The notes under the pieces were generated by a model, which worked only from the letters and a program-made list of their open reading frames with translations, was not told the DNA's origin and did no database searches. The translations under genes and the position numbers were made by a program. Shown in pieces: positions 1 through 8,459 of a stretch of 51,838 nucleotides of DNA. This stretch comes from Nitrospira lenta (GTDB taxonomy: Bacteria > Nitrospirota > Nitrospiria > Nitrospirales > Nitrospiraceae), in contig CAMDPZ010000007.1 of NCBI GenBank assembly GCA_945905765.1, positions 1-51,838 of the forward strand. Reading direction: 5' to 3'. The stretch's first letter is position 1; each line of letters starts with the position of its first letter.

Positions 1-207
1 TTTCGAGTCCTGATATTCCTCGTGCCAGGCCATCTGAATCGCTTCCAGAATCTTCTCGTTCGACTTCTTGCTATCGTCCTTGAAATCGGGGAGCGCCACG
101 ATCCAGGCATGCAGGTCGGTGAAGCGAACCGTGAGAGGGTCCGTTTCCGGATGCTCTTCGACCAAGCGAATGGCAATATCTTCTGTGTCGTTCCATTTCA
201 GGTCCAT
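1..207 (-). CDS. iscX: Fe-S assembly protein IscX (3' end cut by window edge)
   Basis: Small acidic protein of the ISC machinery, known in the family as an adaptor that binds IscS and modulates cluster assembly. The 69 visible codons are all open and start MDLKWNDTEDIAIRL; they include the family's TVRFTDLHAWI segment and a conserved SNEKILEAIQMAW stretch near the end. The stop codon lies beyond base 1, but the family is only about 66-70 residues, so nearly all the protein is present. It is the last gene of the minus-strand operon, 54 bp after hscA, as in the classical isc order. The GAAGGAGTT just upstream of the ATG is a good ribosome binding site. Confidence 0.9.
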   Translation of the reverse strand, partial: MDLKWNDTEDIAIRLVEEHPETDPLTVRFTDLHAWIVALPDFKDDSKKSNEKILEAIQMAWHEEYQDSK

Positions 208-261
208 CTGAACTCCTTCATCGTTCGTGAAGCGCGGCGAAACAGGCTTCCCGAAGCCGCG

Positions 262-2082
262 TTACGTGAGGTCTGAGACCTTCTTGCCCTGGAGCCCTCG
301 TGTGAGCGAATCGTTCAGCATGGCGACGGTCAGGCGCTGCGCCGATCGTTCAAGGTCTGCCATGCGCGCGCGGATGGCGCGGGGGTCGTTGCCGTCCTTT
401 GCGGTGGCCAGGGCCGAGAGGGCCGCTTGAATGGCTGTGACCTCTTCCGGGGCGACAAGACGACGCCCCTCGCTCAGGGATTTTTCTGTCGTTGTGATCA
501 AGGCGCCGGCTTCGAGCCTCGTTTCGATCAATTTTCTGGCGCTGACGTCCTCTACCGCAAACTTGAACGAATCCTCGATCATCTGCTCCACTTCGCGGTC
601 GGATAAACCGTACGAGGGTTTTACCTCGATGGACTGGCTCTGTCCGGTCCGCATGTCGCTGGCCTTCACATTCAAGATTCCATTGGCGTCGATCAGGAAC
701 GTGACTTCGATGCGCGGCACGCCGGCCGGGAGCGGAGGCACTTTCAGCCGGAACTTTGCCAGACTGCGATTATCGTTCGCCAGTTCTCGCTCGCCCTGGA
801 GGATGTGGATATCCACGCCGGTCTGCCCATCGACATAGGTGGTGAACATTTCTTTCGCGCTTGCCGGGATGGTCGTGTTCCGGCGAATCAAGCTGCTCAT
901 CACGCCGCCCATGGTTTCGATGCCCAGGGAGAGGGGCGTGACGTCGAGCAAGAGCATGTCCGTCGTGCCGCCACTGAGAATGTCCGCTTGTACGGCTGCG
1001 CCGAGGGCCACGACTTCGTCGGGATTGATCTCGCAATGGGGCGCCTTCCCGAATAGCTCCTGGACCCGTTGCCTCACGAGGGGCATGCGGGTGGAGCCCC
1101 CGACTAGCACGATTTCGTCGATGGCATCAGGGGTGAGCCCCGCGTCTTTCAAGGCCAGCCGGCAGGGAGTTAAAGTCCGTTCGATGATTCCCATGGTCAG
1201 GGCTTCGAGTTGATCCCGCGTCAGCTCGCGCGTGAAGCGTCCCTTGTTGTCCGGCAGCTCGACCGACACCTGTGTTTTCAGTTCGTCGGACAGTTGGATC
1301 TTGGCCCGTTCCGCCTCGAGCCGGATCGTTTGCATGTGGTCTGGGTAGGCGCTGAGATCGATCCCATGCTGGCGGAGAATGTCTGCCAGGAAGAGATTCG
1401 CAATCTCACGGTCTAGATCGTCTCCGCCCAGGTGGGTGTCGCCGTTCGTCGCTAACACTTCGAAGATGCCGTTTTTGAGTTTGAGGATGGAGATGTCGAA
1501 CGTGCCCCCGCCGAAGTCGTAGACGGCGATGGTGCCCTGCGTCTTTTCTTGCAGTCCGTAGGCGAGCGAGGCGGCGGTCGGTTCGTTGATGATTCTGAGC
1601 ACGTCCAGCCCGGCGATCATGCCGGCGTCTTTCGTGGCTTGCCGTTGGCTATCGTTGAAGTAGGCGGGGACCGTGATGACGGCTTTCGTGATGCTTTCGC
1701 CGAGATGCTCCTCCGCCCGTTGCTTTAGCTCTTTTAAGATCATCGCCGAAATTTGCGGGGGCGAATAGGATTTTTCGCCGAGCTTGATGCGGATGACGCC
1801 GCCTTGTTCGGTGAGTGAGTAGGGAAAGTAGGCCAGTTCACCCTGCACGTCCTCAAGGGCCTTTCCCATGAAGCGCTTCACGGAGTAGACCGTTCGCTCA
1901 GGATTGCGAGTCAGGTGTTCCTTCGCCGGATCGCCGACGATCAGGCCATTGTCGGTCATGGCTACGACGGAGGGCACCATTGTCCGTTCGTTCCGGCCTG
2001 GAATGACGCAGGGGTGGCCCTCTTTCATATAGGCCACGAGCGAATTCGTGGTGCCGAGATCGATGCCGACGATGCGTGACAT
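262..2082 (-). CDS. hscA: Fe-S chaperone HscA (Hsp70 family)
   Basis: Specialised Hsp70 that, with HscB, releases the [2Fe-2S] cluster from IscU in an ATP-driven cycle. The 606-residue protein starts [14 protein letters not shown], the Hsp70 phosphate-1 motif, and carries [12 protein letters not shown] (phosphate 2), LVGGSTRMP (adenosine loop) and the linker [13 protein letters not shown] before the substrate-binding domain. Length fits HscA (about 616) rather than DnaK. The reading frame stays open upstream to 2745, but that part lies antisense-frame over hscB; the DLGTTNS motif fixes the start at 2082, 5 bp after the hscB stop. The substrate motif LPPVK is present in the neighbouring IscU. 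Confidence 0.97.
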   Translation of the reverse strand: MSRIVGIDLGTTNSLVAYMKEGHPCVIPGRNERTMVPSVVAMTDNGLIVGDPAKEHLTRNPERTVYSVKRFMGKALEDVQGELAYFPYSLTEQGGVIRIKLGEKSYSPPQISAMILKELKQRAEEHLGESITKAVITVPAYFNDSQRQATKDAGMIAGLDVLRIINEPTAASLAYGLQEKTQGTIAVYDFGGGTFDISILKLKNGIFEVLATNGDTHLGGDDLDREIANLFLADILRQHGIDLSAYPDHMQTIRLEAERAKIQLSDELKTQVSVELPDNKGRFTRELTRDQLEALTMGIIERTLTPCRLALKDAGLTPDAIDEIVLVGGSTRMPLVRQRVQELFGKAPHCEINPDEVVALGAAVQADILSGGTTDMLLLDVTPLSLGIETMGGVMSSLIRRNTTIPASAKEMFTTYVDGQTGVDIHILQGERELANDNRSLAKFRLKVPPLPAGVPRIEVTFLIDANGILNVKASDMRTGQSQSIEVKPSYGLSDREVEQMIEDSFKFAVEDVSARKLIETRLEAGALITTTEKSLSEGRRLVAPEEVTAIQAALSALATAKDGNDPRAIRARMADLERSAQRLTVAMLNDSLTRGLQGKKVSDLT

Positions 2083-2087
2083 GGTGG

Positions 2088-2828
2088 TTATCCGATGGTT
2101 GCGACGAGGTCGTTGACGATGCTCTTGACGTAGGTGCGGTTGGAGAGAATCTCCCTCATCTGCTTCAACAGACGGTCCCGTTCGGTACGGGATTGGCTGG
2201 TCGCGTCGCCCCGATCCTGAAGCGCATCCCAGTCGGTGAAGAGCTGCTGGAGGCCGGTCTCCATGTCCTGTTTGCGCTGCTCCAGGGTGAGTTGTTCCGC
2301 TTGGAGTTTGGCGCGAAGCTGTTGCCCAATTTCCGATGTGCGGTCGGCGGCCCGATATTCGTTCAGCGTGTCTTGGAGCTCGAGGATTTCCTCGAAGAGG
2401 TCGGCCGGAGGCGAATTTCTGATCTCCTTTACGGCTCCCGCTTCCAAGTCGAGTAGATATTCGGCCCGCTGAATCGGATCGCGGAGGGTGCGATAGGCCG
2501 AATTGAGCGTGGCGGAGTTGCCCAGGCTGATGGTCTGTTCCGTTTCGCTTTTGTTCTGATAGAAGTCCGGATGGAAGGCGCGGCTGAGTTCGTAAAACTT
2601 GGCTTCCAGCTTGCTTGGGTCGATGGTGAGACGGCGAGGAAACCCGAAGCAGGTGAAGTAGTCGGTTTCTTTCGATACAGGCTGGACCTTGACGCAGCGG
2701 TCGCAGAAATATTCTCCGGACACCTCGGATTGACAGTGCCAGCACATGCTCCTGGCCATCTGCAGTTCGCGGGGGTTCGAGCTGTGGGTATGGTGATGGT
2801 CCATCCCGTTACCTTTATTGTCGTTCAT
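2088..2828 (-). CDS. hscB: J-domain co-chaperone HscB with N-terminal tetracysteine domain
   Basis: Co-chaperone that delivers IscU to HscA and stimulates its ATPase. The J domain lies around residues 55-125 with the HPD motif at 86-88 (SRAFHPDFY), followed by the C-terminal three-helix bundle. The N-terminus is unusual: a His-rich start is followed by CWHC (C29, C32) and CDRC (C42, C45), two CxxC pairs typical of eukaryotic HSC20 and absent from the short Escherichia coli HscB. The chosen ATG overlaps the iscA stop (TAATG), implying translational coupling; a later ATG at residue 9 is possible. The protein is 246 residues against about 171 in E. coli, the excess being this N-terminal domain. 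Confidence 0.93.
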   Translation of the reverse strand: MNDNKGNGMDHHHTHSSNPRELQMARSMCWHCQSEVSGEYFCDRCVKVQPVSKETDYFTCFGFPRRLTIDPSKLEAKFYELSRAFHPDFYQNKSETEQTISLGNSATLNSAYRTLRDPIQRAEYLLDLEAGAVKEIRNSPPADLFEEILELQDTLNEYRAADRTSEIGQQLRAKLQAEQLTLEQRKQDMETGLQQLFTDWDALQDRGDATSQSRTERDRLLKQMREILSNRTYVKSIVNDLVATIG

Positions 2829-3184
2829 TACGCCGAGAAGGACTCTCCGCAACCGCACGTTTTGTCGGCGTTCGGATTGACGAACTTGAAATTGCCGCTT
2901 AGCAGGTCTTTCTGGAAGTCTAACTGCGTGCCTTGCAGATAAATGGCGCTCTTGGCGTCGACAATAACTTTGACTCCGTCGATGACCTGGACCTGGTCAT
3001 GCGGTCCGATCTTTTCGTCGAAGTTGATCGTGTAGCTGAGGCCTGAGCAGCCGCCGCCCTTCACGCCGAGCCGGAGCCCGCCTTCCGTAAGGCCCTGCAC
3101 GTTGATGAGGCGTTTGACTTCCTTCAGGGCGGACTCGCTGAGCGTAATCACCGGAGCCTGGGTTTCTGCGTTGGTCGTGTCCAT
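2828..3184 (-). CDS. iscA: A-type Fe-S carrier IscA/ErpA-like
   Basis: A-type carrier that receives clusters from the IscU scaffold and passes them to targets. The 118-residue protein has the three family cysteines: one in VKGGGCSGLSY and two in the C-terminal CGCGESF. A start at MDTTNAETQAP is chosen because GAAAGGGAG lies just upstream; the frame extends further upstream only across iscU. Its position between iscU and hscB, and the TAATG overlap with hscB, support the IscA assignment, although sequence alone does not separate IscA from ErpA sharply. Confidence 0.94.
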   Translation of the reverse strand: MDTTNAETQAPVITLSESALKEVKRLINVQGLTEGGLRLGVKGGGCSGLSYTINFDEKIGPHDQVQVIDGVKVIVDAKSAIYLQGTQLDFQKDLLSGNFKFVNPNADKTCGCGESFSA

Positions 3185-3204
3185 GGCGCGCTCCCTTTCT
3201 GACG

Positions 3205-3603
3205 TTACTTTGCGTCGGTCGCGGGTCCGTCGGCTTTCTTCTGATAGTCTGCGAGGGCGGCTTTGATCGCATCCTCGGCGAGCACGGAACAATGGATCTT
3301 CACCGGCGGCAGGTTCAGCTCCTGCACGATGTCGGTATTTTTGATCTTCTGGGCCTCTTCGATGGTCTTGCCCTTCAGCCACTCGGTGGCGAGGCTGGAG
3401 CTGGCGATGGCGGATCCGCAGCCGAAGGTCTTGAACTTCGCATCCACGATCATATCGTTCTGCACTTTGATCTGAAGTTTCATCACGTCGCCGCATTCCG
3501 GGGCTCCGACCATGCCGGTGCCGACCCCTTCCTCGTCCTTCTTGAAGCTCCCCATGTTGCGGGGGTTATTGAAATGATCGACGACTTTGTCACTGTAGGC
3601 CAT
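3205..3603 (-). CDS. iscU: Fe-S scaffold protein IscU
   Basis: Scaffold on which [2Fe-2S] clusters are built from sulfur supplied by IscS. The 132-residue protein has the three ligand cysteines C37 (PECGD), C62 (FGCGSA) and C105 (KIHCSV), plus D39 and H104. The LPPVK motif at 98-102, the site bound by HscA, is intact, matching the presence of hscA and hscB downstream. The C-terminus is slightly extended (KKADGPATDAK). It lies between iscS and iscA, in the conserved order. Confidence 0.97.
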   Translation of the reverse strand: MAYSDKVVDHFNNPRNMGSFKKDEEGVGTGMVGAPECGDVMKLQIKVQNDMIVDAKFKTFGCGSAIASSSLATEWLKGKTIEEAQKIKNTDIVQELNLPPVKIHCSVLAEDAIKAALADYQKKADGPATDAK

Positions 3604-3651
3604 GATTCCCTCCGAAATCTAAAATTTACAATTGTAAATTTTTCATTGCTG

Positions 3652-4869
3652 CTAGTGGGCAGCCCATTGGACCGATTTTAAATCGACGCCTTCTTTTGCC
3701 ATCTCGTATAGCGGGGACATTTCGCGCAACTTGGTGACGATCTCAATCACCTTCTTGATCGTATAGTCGATCTCGTCGTCCGTGTTGAAACGGCCCAGGC
3801 CGAAGCGGATCGAGGAATGCGCCAGTTCCGTTCCGACTCCCAGGGCGCGGAGCACGTAGGAGGGCTCCAATGTGGCCGAGGTGCAGGCCGAGCCGGACGA
3901 GAGGGCGATATCCTTCATGCCCATCAGCAACGACTCGCCTTCCACATAGGCAAAAGAGATATTGAGGTTGCCGGGGAGCCGGTTGGTCGGATGGCCATTC
4001 AGATAGCTTTCTTCGAGGGCCTTCATGATGCTGGCCTCCAGCCGATCGCGCATCGCAATCAACCGCGCTGTTTCCTGGACCATCTCCTGCTCGCAGAGCT
4101 CGCAGGCCTTGCCGAATCCCACGATCAGGGGCACGGGCAGCGTGCCGGAGCGCATGCCACGTTCATGCCCGCCTCCGTCCATTTGCGCCACGATGCGAAC
4201 CCGGGGATTCTTTTTTCTTACGTAGAGCGCTCCGACTCCCTTGGGTCCGTATAGCTTATGGGCTGAGAAGGACATCAGATCGATGCCCATCTCCTGCACA
4301 TCGACTGGGATCTTGCCGACGCCCTGCGTGGCGTCGCAGTGAAAGAGGATGCCCTTCTCCTTGGCGATCTTGCCGATTTCTTTGACGGGGTTGATCGTGC
4401 CGATTTCATTGTTTGCCAGCATGACGGAGATGAGGATCGTCTTCTCTGTGATCGCATTGCGCACATCCTCGGGGTTCACCATGCCGAATTTATCGACGGC
4501 GAGACAGGTGACGGTGGCTTTGCCCTTGCCCTCTAACGCTTTGACTGTGTCGAGCACGGCGCGATGTTCGGTGGAGGAGGTAATGATGTGGGTGCCCTTC
4601 TCCCCGTACATTTCCAGTACGCCCTTGATCGCGAGGTTGTCCGATTCGGTGGCGCCGCTGGTGAAGACGATTTCTTTCGGGTCGGCCTTGATTAGCTTCG
4701 CGATCTGCTTCCGGGCGTTTTCGACGGCTTCTTCCGCCGCCCACCCGAAGGCGTGGTTGCGGCTGGCCGCATTCCCGAACTTCTCGACGAAGTAGGGGAG
4801 CATGGTCTCCAGGACGCGGGGATCCATCGGGTTGGTGGAGTGGTTGTCTAAGAAAATCGGCAGTTTCAT
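3652..4869 (-). CDS. iscS: Cysteine desulfurase IscS
   Basis: PLP enzyme that converts cysteine to alanine and loads the sulfur on an active-site cysteine for IscU. The 405-residue length fits. Seen: TSGATESDN (cofactor phosphate region), TEHRA, HCDATQ, the PLP lysine K205 in [12 protein letters not shown] and the catalytic cysteine C329 in SSGSACTS on the long mobile loop of class I desulfurases. Its ATG overlaps the iscR stop by four bases (ATGA), so the regulator and the first structural gene are translationally coupled. Confidence 0.97.
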   Translation of the reverse strand: MKLPIFLDNHSTNPMDPRVLETMLPYFVEKFGNAASRNHAFGWAAEEAVENARKQIAKLIKADPKEIVFTSGATESDNLAIKGVLEMYGEKGTHIITSSTEHRAVLDTVKALEGKGKATVTCLAVDKFGMVNPEDVRNAITEKTILISVMLANNEIGTINPVKEIGKIAKEKGILFHCDATQGVGKIPVDVQEMGIDLMSFSAHKLYGPKGVGALYVRKKNPRVRIVAQMDGGGHERGMRSGTLPVPLIVGFGKACELCEQEMVQETARLIAMRDRLEASIMKALEESYLNGHPTNRLPGNLNISFAYVEGESLLMGMKDIALSSGSACTSATLEPSYVLRALGVGTELAHSSIRFGLGRFNTDDEIDYTIKKVIEIVTKLREMSPLYEMAKEGVDLKSVQWAAH

Positions 4870-5339
4870 CGTGCAACTCCTTGTGCCGCGGAAGACTGAA
4901 TCGTAATGAGGGGTGTGCCACCCATCATGTCTTGTAGGGTCATGTTATTGAGCAATTGGGCGATGCTGTCCTGGACCTTCAACAGCGGTGTGCGGATATT
5001 GCAATTGTCCCGCTGCATGCAGAACTCTCCATCTTTTTCGTGCGAACAATCGGTGATGCCCAACGGTCCTTCGATGCTTTCGAGAATTTGCGCGATCGTA
5101 ATTTTGTCTGCGCGCCGCGCCAGCACGTAGCCGCCTTTCGGGCCATTGTGGCTTTCGATCAGCGCGTTCTTGGACAGGGTCTGGAGCACCTTGGCCAGGA
5201 GTTCGAGGGGGATGTTATATTCCTCCGCGATTTCCTTTGTGTTCACGACGCGGCCCGGCATGACGTCGCCGAACTGGGCGGCAGCGATGTGCTGGAGGGC
5301 CATGAGGGCGTAGTCTGCTTTTTTTGAAATTTTCAACAT
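4866..5339 (-). CDS. iscR: Rrf2-family Fe-S sensing repressor IscR
   Basis: First gene of the isc operon; IscR carries a [2Fe-2S] cluster and in other bacteria represses its own operon when clusters are plentiful. The 157-residue protein begins [15 protein letters not shown], the start of the Rrf2 winged helix, with the PKGGYVLAR wing near 67-75. Cluster cysteines C98, C107 and C113 are visible; the first gap is longer than in the E. coli protein (C92, C98, C104). The frame is open 16 codons further upstream, but that part would overlap the operator-like inverted repeats, and alignment to the family favours the start given here. Confidence 0.93.
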   Translation of the reverse strand: MLKISKKADYALMALQHIAAAQFGDVMPGRVVNTKEIAEEYNIPLELLAKVLQTLSKNALIESHNGPKGGYVLARRADKITIAQILESIEGPLGITDCSHEKDGEFCMQRDNCNIRTPLLKVQDSIAQLLNNMTLQDMMGGTPLITIQSSAAQGVAR

Positions 5340-5360
5340 TGCTATTGCCGATCTCCAGGG

Positions 5361-5397
5361 TCGGAGACTATAATGATCTCCGATCAATAAGGTCGGA
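5361..5397 (-). promoter_or_regulatory. isc operon promoter with two overlapping inverted repeats (candidate IscR operator)
   Basis: Immediately upstream of iscR, TCGGAGA and TCTCCGA form perfect 7-bp arms around a 9-bp spacer (5361-5383). A second pair, TCCGA/TCGGA, also has a 9-bp spacer and shares part of the first (5379-5397). On the minus strand TATAGT (5369-5374) is a plausible -10 box inside the first spacer; no strong -35 is seen. A dyad overlapping the -10 region suits autorepression by IscR. The sequence does not clearly match either E. coli IscR motif class, so the assignment rests on position. Confidence 0.55.
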
Positions 5398-5473
5398 CTA
5401 AGGATAGCACGCAGATTTCTGCCCTGTCAACAATAGCAAGGAAGACTGAGTTTGGCTTCGAAAGGAACGGCAT

Positions 5474-5890
5474 ATGGGCGGAACCAATCCCTATATTGAA
5501 AAAGCTGACTATGAGTTGCCTCAGCGAACCTATAGCGTTACTTTTGTCGCCCCCAATGGAGTGACGACGAAGGTGTTGGTCGATCCAGCCAAGATTCCCT
5601 ACGGCCCGACTGGGCTTCCGGGAAGTCTCCTGGATGTGGCGATGGGTAGCGGGGTGGCGTTAGAGCATGTCTGCGGAGGGGTCTGCGCCTGTTCGACCTG
5701 TCATGTGATCGTGAAGCAGGGGCTGGAGAGTTGTAGCGAAGGCACGGACGATGAGTTCGACCAGTTAGAGAAGGCGCCGCTCACCACGTTGCAGTCACGG
5801 CTCGGCTGCCAATGTGTGCCGAACGGGACGAAAGATATCGTGGTTGAGATCCCGGCTGTGAACAAGAATCTCGTGAAAGAAGGGCACTAA
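5474..5890 (+). CDS. fdx: [2Fe-2S] ferredoxin, ISC/adrenodoxin type
   Basis: Electron donor for cluster assembly, normally the penultimate isc gene but here transcribed away from iscR. In the 138-residue protein the vertebrate/ISC-type ligand set is C67, C73, C76 (in CGGVCACSTC) and C112 (LGCQC), spacing C-x5-C-x2-C-x35-C; C71 and C114 are extra cysteines. The N-terminus is about 20 residues longer than E. coli Fdx. AAAGGA lies about 7 bases before the ATG. Its 3' end overlaps the convergent reductase-like gene by four bases. Confidence 0.92.
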   Translation: MGGTNPYIEKADYELPQRTYSVTFVAPNGVTTKVLVDPAKIPYGPTGLPGSLLDVAMGSGVALEHVCGGVCACSTCHVIVKQGLESCSEGTDDEFDQLEKAPLTTLQSRLGCQCVPNGTKDIVVEIPAVNKNLVKEGH

Positions 5891-6591
5891 TCGTAGGTTT
5901 CAGTTTTGACTTCTTTCCGCTCGTATCCCGCTTCCATAAGATAGGCCCGCAATGGCCGCACGAACCCCTTCACTCCGCTAAGCAGTGGCGCCGTTTTCTG
6001 TTTGCTTGCGATGAGGGGGCGCAGGACCGTCAGCACCGCCTCGACCACTTCCTCGTCTGCCCCCTTCACCACCATCGGTATATAGCGGAACGAAGGTTGC
6101 TGTGCGGCGAAGGCTAGCAGTTCATCGTGGTAGAGCAGTTCATTTTCCGCCGGACCGACCGCAATCAGGGTGGCAGGCGGCAGTGGGCCTGAAGCTGCCA
6201 ACTGTTTCAATATGCAACGGATCGGCACAATGCCGGTGTAGCGACTGACGAAGAGCAGTGCTCGATCGAGCGAAGGTGGTAATGAGAAGTTTCCATAGGG
6301 GCCGGACAACAGTAGCTCATCGCCCGGCTTGAGCCCGTAGAGATAGTTGGATCCAGTTCCATCAGGGACTCGATCGAAGACCAGGGTCAGTTGTCCTGTC
6401 TGGGAAGGGGGCTCTGCCAGCGAATAGGCGCGATTGAGGGGAGGTTTGATGCCGACCGGGAGCTGGAGCGAGATCCATTGGCCTGGCAGGAAGAGGATCT
6501 TCTGCGTCTTGGGGAGCAGAACCAATTGACGAACGTGGGGTGTGAGATCTTTGACCGAGAGGACCGTTGCCGATTGTGTGGGTTCCGCCAT
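5887..6591 (-). CDS. FAD-binding oxidoreductase, ferredoxin reductase-like, with altered pyridine-nucleotide motif
   Basis: Member of the ferredoxin-NADP reductase superfamily, a plausible partner of the convergent ferredoxin gene. The FAD domain is recognisable: RAYSLA at 54-59 (the RxYS flavin motif) and LLSGPYGNF ending at 102. The NAD(P) domain follows, but the usual GTGIAP motif is SRYTGIVPIR at 116-125 and the C-terminal CGPxxM region reads LLSGVKGFVRPL, without the cysteine. GGGAGATCG precedes the ATG. Length 234 is normal for single-chain reductases without a ferredoxin domain. Nucleotide preference and partner cannot be told from the sequence. Confidence 0.75.
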   Translation of the reverse strand: MAEPTQSATVLSVKDLTPHVRQLVLLPKTQKILFLPGQWISLQLPVGIKPPLNRAYSLAEPPSQTGQLTLVFDRVPDGTGSNYLYGLKPGDELLLSGPYGNFSLPPSLDRALLFVSRYTGIVPIRCILKQLAASGPLPPATLIAVGPAENELLYHDELLAFAAQQPSFRYIPMVVKGADEEVVEAVLTVLRPLIASKQKTAPLLSGVKGFVRPLRAYLMEAGYERKEVKTETYD

Positions 6592-6658
6592 GACGATCTC
6601 CCTTCTCTTCTCTTATCAGATGACAGCTCCGGATGAAAGGGCGCGTCTCACGCGATTC

Positions 6659-6688
6659 TGTACAAGACTTTTCACCCCATGCTATAGA
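6659..6688 (+). promoter_or_regulatory. Candidate sigma-70 promoter for gltX
   Basis: TGTACA (four of six matches to the -35 consensus), an 18-bp gap and TATAGA precede gltX, with AGAGGA upstream of its ATG. Only moderate similarity to consensus. Confidence 0.4.
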
Positions 6689-6722
6689 TACCGACCGTTC
6701 CGCAACGATAGAGGATCATTTG

Positions 6723-8138
6723 ATGAGTCAAGTGAGAGTCAGATTCGCTCCCAGTCCCACAGGCTTTCTCCACATCGGTGGGGTTCGCACAGCCCTGTTT
6801 AATTGGCTCTTTGCCCGCCAGCAGAAGGGCGTGTTTGTCCTGCGCATCGAAGACACAGACCAGGACCGCTCGACCGATGAGTCGATCCAGGCCATCCTTG
6901 AGGGGCTGAAGTGGGTGGGGCTGGATTGGGATGAGGGGCCCTTCCGTCAGACTGAGCGCATCGACCTCTATCGCAGTTATGCGATGCAGCTGCTAGAGAA
7001 GGGCCAGGCCTATTGGTGCTCCTGCAAAGCGGAAGAACTTGAAGCCAGGCGGAAGGAAGCAGAGGCCAAGGGGCTGTCTCCGAAATACGATAGCCGTTGC
7101 CGGGATCGTGGCCAGGCCAACCCAGCTGGTGATGCAGCCCTGCGCTTCAAGGCTCCGCTAGAGGGGGAGACGGTGGTCGATGACCTGATCAAGGGCAAGA
7201 TTGTCTTCGATAATAGTGTGCAGGACGATCTGATCATTCTCCGGTCGAACGGGTACCCGACATACAATTTTTCAGTGGTGGTCGATGATGCGCTGATGAA
7301 CATTACCCATGTGGTGCGGGGCGACGATCACCTGACCAATACGCCGCGGCAGATCCCGATCTTTCAAGCCCTCGGCTTTCCCGTTCCTCAGTTCGGGCAT
7401 CTGCCGATGATTCTGGGTTCGGATAAATCCCGCCTGTCGAAGCGGCATGGGGCCACGTCGATCATGGCCTATAAAGAGATGGGCTATCTGCCGGATGCCA
7501 TGGTGAATTATCTCGTCAGGCTTGGGTGGTCATGCGGGGATCAGGAGCTCTTCGCCAGACAGGAGCTGATCGAGAAATTTTCCTGGAAGAACGTGCAAAC
7601 CTCTCCCGCCGTGTTCAATCCTGAGAAGCTGATTTGGGTGAACGCGGAATATATCAAGATCAGCCAGCCGGATCAGGTCGCGCAGGCTTTGGTGCCTCTG
7701 CTGGAGGCAGCGGGTCTGACAGACGAAGTCCGGGCGGTTTCGCCCGATTGGCTCGCGCAATTGGTTGTCCTCGTGAAAGAGCGGGCGAAGACATTGGTGG
7801 AGATGGTTGAATGGGTGAGGCCCTATTTCGGGCAGGCTGTGACGTTCGATGAGGAGGCGGCAAAGAAGTTTTTGACGCCGGCGGTCGCGCCGGTCCTTGG
7901 CAAATTGCTCGTTCGCTTCGAATCCTTCCCTGTCTTCTCCAAGCAGCAATGGGAAGAGGCCTTCAAGCAGCTGGTCGAAGCCGAGGGGCTGAAAATGGGC
8001 CAGCTGGCTCAGCCGGTCCGGGTGGCCTTGACCGGCCGGACTGCCAGCCCTGGCCTTTTCGAGGTGATGGAGGTTTTGGGGCGAGACAGGACCCTCTTTC
8101 GGCTCCGCCAGGGGCTGGATCGGGCCTCGCAGGCCTGA
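6723..8138 (+). CDS. gltX: Glutamyl-tRNA synthetase
   Basis: Class I synthetase charging tRNA-Glu. The 471-residue protein begins MSQVRVRFAPSPTGFLHIGG, placing the HIGH-type motif at 17-20; the KMSKS-type loop is KSRLSKRHG at 235-243. The cysteines C99, C101 and C126 correspond to the zinc site of bacterial GluRS, with D128 where E. coli has histidine. The frame is open 30 codons further upstream but has no conserved sequence there. A separate GlnRS is encoded about 2 kb downstream, so this enzyme need not charge tRNA-Gln. Two tRNA-Gln genes follow directly. Confidence 0.96.
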   Translation: MSQVRVRFAPSPTGFLHIGGVRTALFNWLFARQQKGVFVLRIEDTDQDRSTDESIQAILEGLKWVGLDWDEGPFRQTERIDLYRSYAMQLLEKGQAYWCSCKAEELEARRKEAEAKGLSPKYDSRCRDRGQANPAGDAALRFKAPLEGETVVDDLIKGKIVFDNSVQDDLIILRSNGYPTYNFSVVVDDALMNITHVVRGDDHLTNTPRQIPIFQALGFPVPQFGHLPMILGSDKSRLSKRHGATSIMAYKEMGYLPDAMVNYLVRLGWSCGDQELFARQELIEKFSWKNVQTSPAVFNPEKLIWVNAEYIKISQPDQVAQALVPLLEAAGLTDEVRAVSPDWLAQLVVLVKERAKTLVEMVEWVRPYFGQAVTFDEEAAKKFLTPAVAPVLGKLLVRFESFPVFSKQQWEEAFKQLVEAEGLKMGQLAQPVRVALTGRTASPGLFEVMEVLGRDRTLFRLRQGLDRASQA

Positions 8139-8166
8139 GAAAGTTCTGTTTCGATCAGCATCGATC

Positions 8167-8193
8167 TTGACGAAGCCAAGAGCCTTATATTAT
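8167..8193 (+). promoter_or_regulatory. Candidate promoter of the tRNA-Gln genes
   Basis: TTGACG followed after 15 bp by TATTAT, ending 13 bp before the first tRNA-Gln. The gap is short for sigma-70; a -10 shifted by one or two bases gives a gap of 16-17 with weaker matches. Confidence 0.45.
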
Positions 8194-8206
8194 TGTGGCT
8201 CTAGGT

Positions 8207-8280
8207 TGGGGGATCGTCTAGCGGTAGGACGTCAGTTTCTGGATCTGACTACCTAGGTTCGATTCCTAGTCCCCCAGCCA
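8207..8280 (+). tRNA. tRNA-Gln (anticodon CTG)
   Basis: Full cloverleaf with acceptor TGGGGGA/TCCCCCA, discriminator G and encoded CCA. The anticodon loop is TTCTGGA, giving anticodon CTG (codon CAG); the 31-39 pair of the anticodon stem is a T-T mismatch. The T arm is CTAGG-TTCGATT-CCTAG. The U1-A72 first pair is the usual bacterial tRNA-Gln feature. Apart from the anticodon arm it is identical to the second tRNA-Gln 55 bp downstream, which suggests tandem duplication. Confidence 0.95.
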
Positions 8281-8334
8281 AATAATCTTTCCCGCCCCGT
8301 ATTTTCAGACCCATGCCTCGATTCCGTACCGCGC

Positions 8335-8408
8335 TGGGGGATCGTCTAGCGGTAGGACGCCGGCCTTTGGAGCCGGCTACCTAGGTTCGATTCCTAGTCC
8401 CCCAGCCA
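8335..8408 (+). tRNA. tRNA-Gln (anticodon TTG)
   Basis: Second glutamine tRNA with encoded CCA. The anticodon stem CCGGC/GCCGG closes the loop CTTTGGA, giving anticodon TTG (codon CAA). Acceptor, D and T arms are identical to the upstream tRNA-Gln(CTG). No separate promoter is evident, so the two are probably co-transcribed. Confidence 0.96.
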
Positions 8409-8459
8409 TTTCTCCCGATCCCTTCTTCCCGTTTTCCCCGCGCCGTGGCGCGCCGTGCG

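Noticed and set aside
2083-2745. A longer hscA reading frame reaching into hscB
   Set aside because: The added residues are Arg/Pro/His-rich and read hscB in another frame; the Hsp70 DLGTTNS motif marks the true start.
3652-4869. NifS-type rather than IscS-type desulfurase
   Set aside because: Position between iscR and iscU, length and the SSGSACTS loop fit IscS.
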